This document shows, piece by piece, positions 62,586-64,000 of a stretch of 64,000 nt of DNA. The DNA is from Chondrus crispus (Eukaryota > Rhodophyta > Florideophyceae > Gigartinales > Gigartinaceae), in the NCBI RefSeq assembly GCF_000350225.1, contig NW_005178610.1:62001-126000 (forward strand), read 5' to 3'. The notes beneath the pieces were generated by a model. That model saw only the letters and a program-made list of their open reading frames with translations, was not told the DNA's origin and did not search any database. The translations under genes and the position numbers were made by a program. Each line of letters begins with the position of its first letter. Position 1 is the first letter of the stretch.

Positions 62586-63332
62586 GGTTTCTAGTGCAAA
62601 GATCGTTCTTTTCTTTAGTTATGTTATAAGCCCACCAAAAGTTGCTTAACCATTCTGCAGTCATTGAAAACACTAGACAATAAGTAATGAGAGCCCCTTA
62701 GGGGTTCTGCAAGTATTTTAGCGTCTTCTGCTTGCATTTTGACCCAGGGAGGTCTCTTGGTGCTCTTGTAGCCCTCTCCGTGACTGTCACGCCATCACGG
62801 TAGCCGGTAAGTGTATATTTAATATGAAAATTTCAACTAAATACTGTACATTGCAGCGCGAACCTTACGTACTGGACGTCGTCTTTGCTAGTCTCTTGTC
62901 CGGTCGTCGTCTTTATTGCCTCTTCCATTCCATTACCGGATGCCATATCCACATTTCCCTCATCGCTGTCGTCACCGATCGTATCTGCACCCACCTGCGC
63001 CACTTCCCTATCTCGACAGAGCGGTCCTGGAGCCGAAAACAGTCGAGGCCTGAACGAATAACGGTCAACCCAGTGGCGGAGATGTTTATGAACCGGAGTA
63101 TAACTTTCGCATGCGAAGGGCTCATCATTTTTACAGCGATTTTATCACACTCGACATGATGAACGACTGGAATTCACATCGACGCGATCAAACGCCCATG
63201 ACTACAAGTCCTGAATTGACGCGGTTGGATACGGCTGCTGTCGCTGAGGCGCGGCGGTCGGGGGCTGATGGCAGTTATTTCGCTTTTGGAGATGGCAGCA
63301 GTGCTGGTGGTGGCGGTGGCGGAAGCAGCTAG
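62586..63332 (+). CDS. Weak ORFs, possible C-terminal exon (63111-63332)
   Basis: A 73-codon frame ends in a Gly/Ser-rich tail (GDGSSAGGGGGGSS) after a soluble-looking stretch (DTAAVAEARRSGADGSYFAF). It may be the last exon of a plus-strand gene. The preceding 111-codon frame (62824-63156) has no recognisable domain. Confidence 0.2.
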
Positions 63333-63715
63333 TAAGGTTTTTTGCCCTCGAGAGTTAGATGTTGTGTATGTATTTATATAGACTCGGAGCGAGATTTGCC
63401 TATGTACCGTAGGTAGATATTACTTCGGGGGCAATCCTGGTCGTCTTTGCCCTCCCACAATATACGAAGATGATGCAACGTTTTCTCGTTGTTCAAAAAG
63501 TCATTTCCACGTTTATATATGTCTGGAATGCTGTATTTGACGTGCTACACACATAAGTCGAACTAGTAGTCATCCGAACCCCAATCATCTTCAAGTTATA
63601 TCTACCAAGCATGAAGGCCCCCTTTCATGGTGCCAAATAAGTCGCATCTGCAGTGGCAGTACTCCCCGACCGACTTCCTGACTGCTCACTGACAGGAACA
63701 CCGTCCTGTCACTTC
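63333..63715. other. Convergent 3' flank, no gene
   Basis: AT-rich sequence between the plus-strand exon candidate and the minus-strand coiled-coil gene. A short inverted repeat (CGACTTCCTGACTG...CTGACAGGAACACCG) lies near 63670-63705. Confidence 0.4.
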
Positions 63716-63999
63716 TTAACCCCTCCTCAGCTTTCTCAATTGCTGGTGAAACTCATCTTTCTCCAAAGTTAGAATAGCGAGTGCCATTTTCGCCTCTCGC
63801 AAATCACGCACGACATCTGAATAGACGGGCTCCCTTGAAAGCTTTACCTCCAGATCCCCTACATCTCGTCTCAGAGCTGTGTTTTCTGCCATCAGTTTTT
63901 AAGAGATTCTGCGTCTTCTCCATACCGGCTGTCCTCTAGCTCCCGTTCAAGCGATTCCTTGTCTTGAAGAAGTTCATCGTTCTGTCGCCTGAGCGCTCG
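63716..63999 (-). CDS. 3' end of a coiled-coil protein gene, partial
   Basis: Entering from the right edge, the minus strand reads a typical coiled coil (QNDELLQDKESLERELEDS), then ENTALRRDVGDLEVKLS and TLEKDEFHQQLRKLRRG, with a TAA at 63716-63718. The two halves lie in different frames. They meet at a run of five T on the plus strand (63896-63900); one more base there would keep a single frame, so it is either a real 1-base loss or a homopolymer miscall. Heptads of Leu, Glu and Arg are clear, but the protein cannot be named from a coiled coil alone. Confidence 0.55.
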
Positions 64000-64000
64000 A

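Overview
The window reads as nuclear DNA of a eukaryote. A GT-AG intron of 89 nt interrupts a HEAT-repeat gene, the host genes are short and intron-poor, and most of the sequence is LTR retrotransposon. Ty3/Gypsy and Ty1/Copia elements, a PiggyBac transposase end, a probable tyrosine-recombinase (Crypton-like) relic and a RecB-like nuclease-kinase protein together suggest a retroelement-rich alga or protist. A florideophyte red alga is my best guess, held weakly. No rRNA, tRNA or CRISPR was recognised.

Layout. 0-1.5 kb: end of a PiggyBac-like transposase, a cluster of quasi-palindromes, and the start of an RG-rich gene. 1.5-14.8 kb: element A, a 13.3-kb Gypsy chromovirus on the minus strand with LTRs about 98.6% identical and separate gag and pol frames. 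Between pol and the 3' LTR it carries an 836-codon ORF running the opposite way. 14.8-19.9 kb: relics, including the Crypton-like recombinase, and two tandem repeat arrays. 20.0-22.9 kb: a broken copy of the domain found in element A's antisense ORF, then a broken CK1-like kinase that runs up to the primer binding site of a second LTR (B). 23-26 kb: weak host ORFs and a C2H2 zinc-finger ORF.

26.2-40.4 kb: a Copia element split by two related Gypsy elements (E2, E3). Each is bounded by an exact 4-bp target duplication. E3 is the youngest, since I see no difference between its LTRs. 40.4-48.4 kb: the main host-gene segment. It holds a perfect 61-bp inverted repeat, a decaying Ser-rich gene, an apparently intact PD-(D/E)XK nuclease plus kinase gene, and a broken PP4R1/PP2A-A-like HEAT-repeat gene.

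48.5-54.6 kb: E5, a whole-looking Gypsy element with a single 1562-codon gag-pol frame. 55-58.2 kb: a decayed minus-strand Copia. 58.3-59.3 kb: a GC-rich patch. 59.6-62.6 kb: a truncated Gypsy relative of element A (D) with an LTR and gag. 62.6-64 kb: host sequence ending in the 3' end of a coiled-coil gene on the minus strand.

The most unusual signal is the pairing of LTR retroelements with an antisense gene. Element A's antisense ORF shares a conserved segment (core QIPxxIxCDRTF) with the locus at about 20.3-20.6 kb. That locus lies on the same strand as a kinase relic and beside an LTR with the same primer binding site as element A. This suggests a family of elements that carry antisense cargo.
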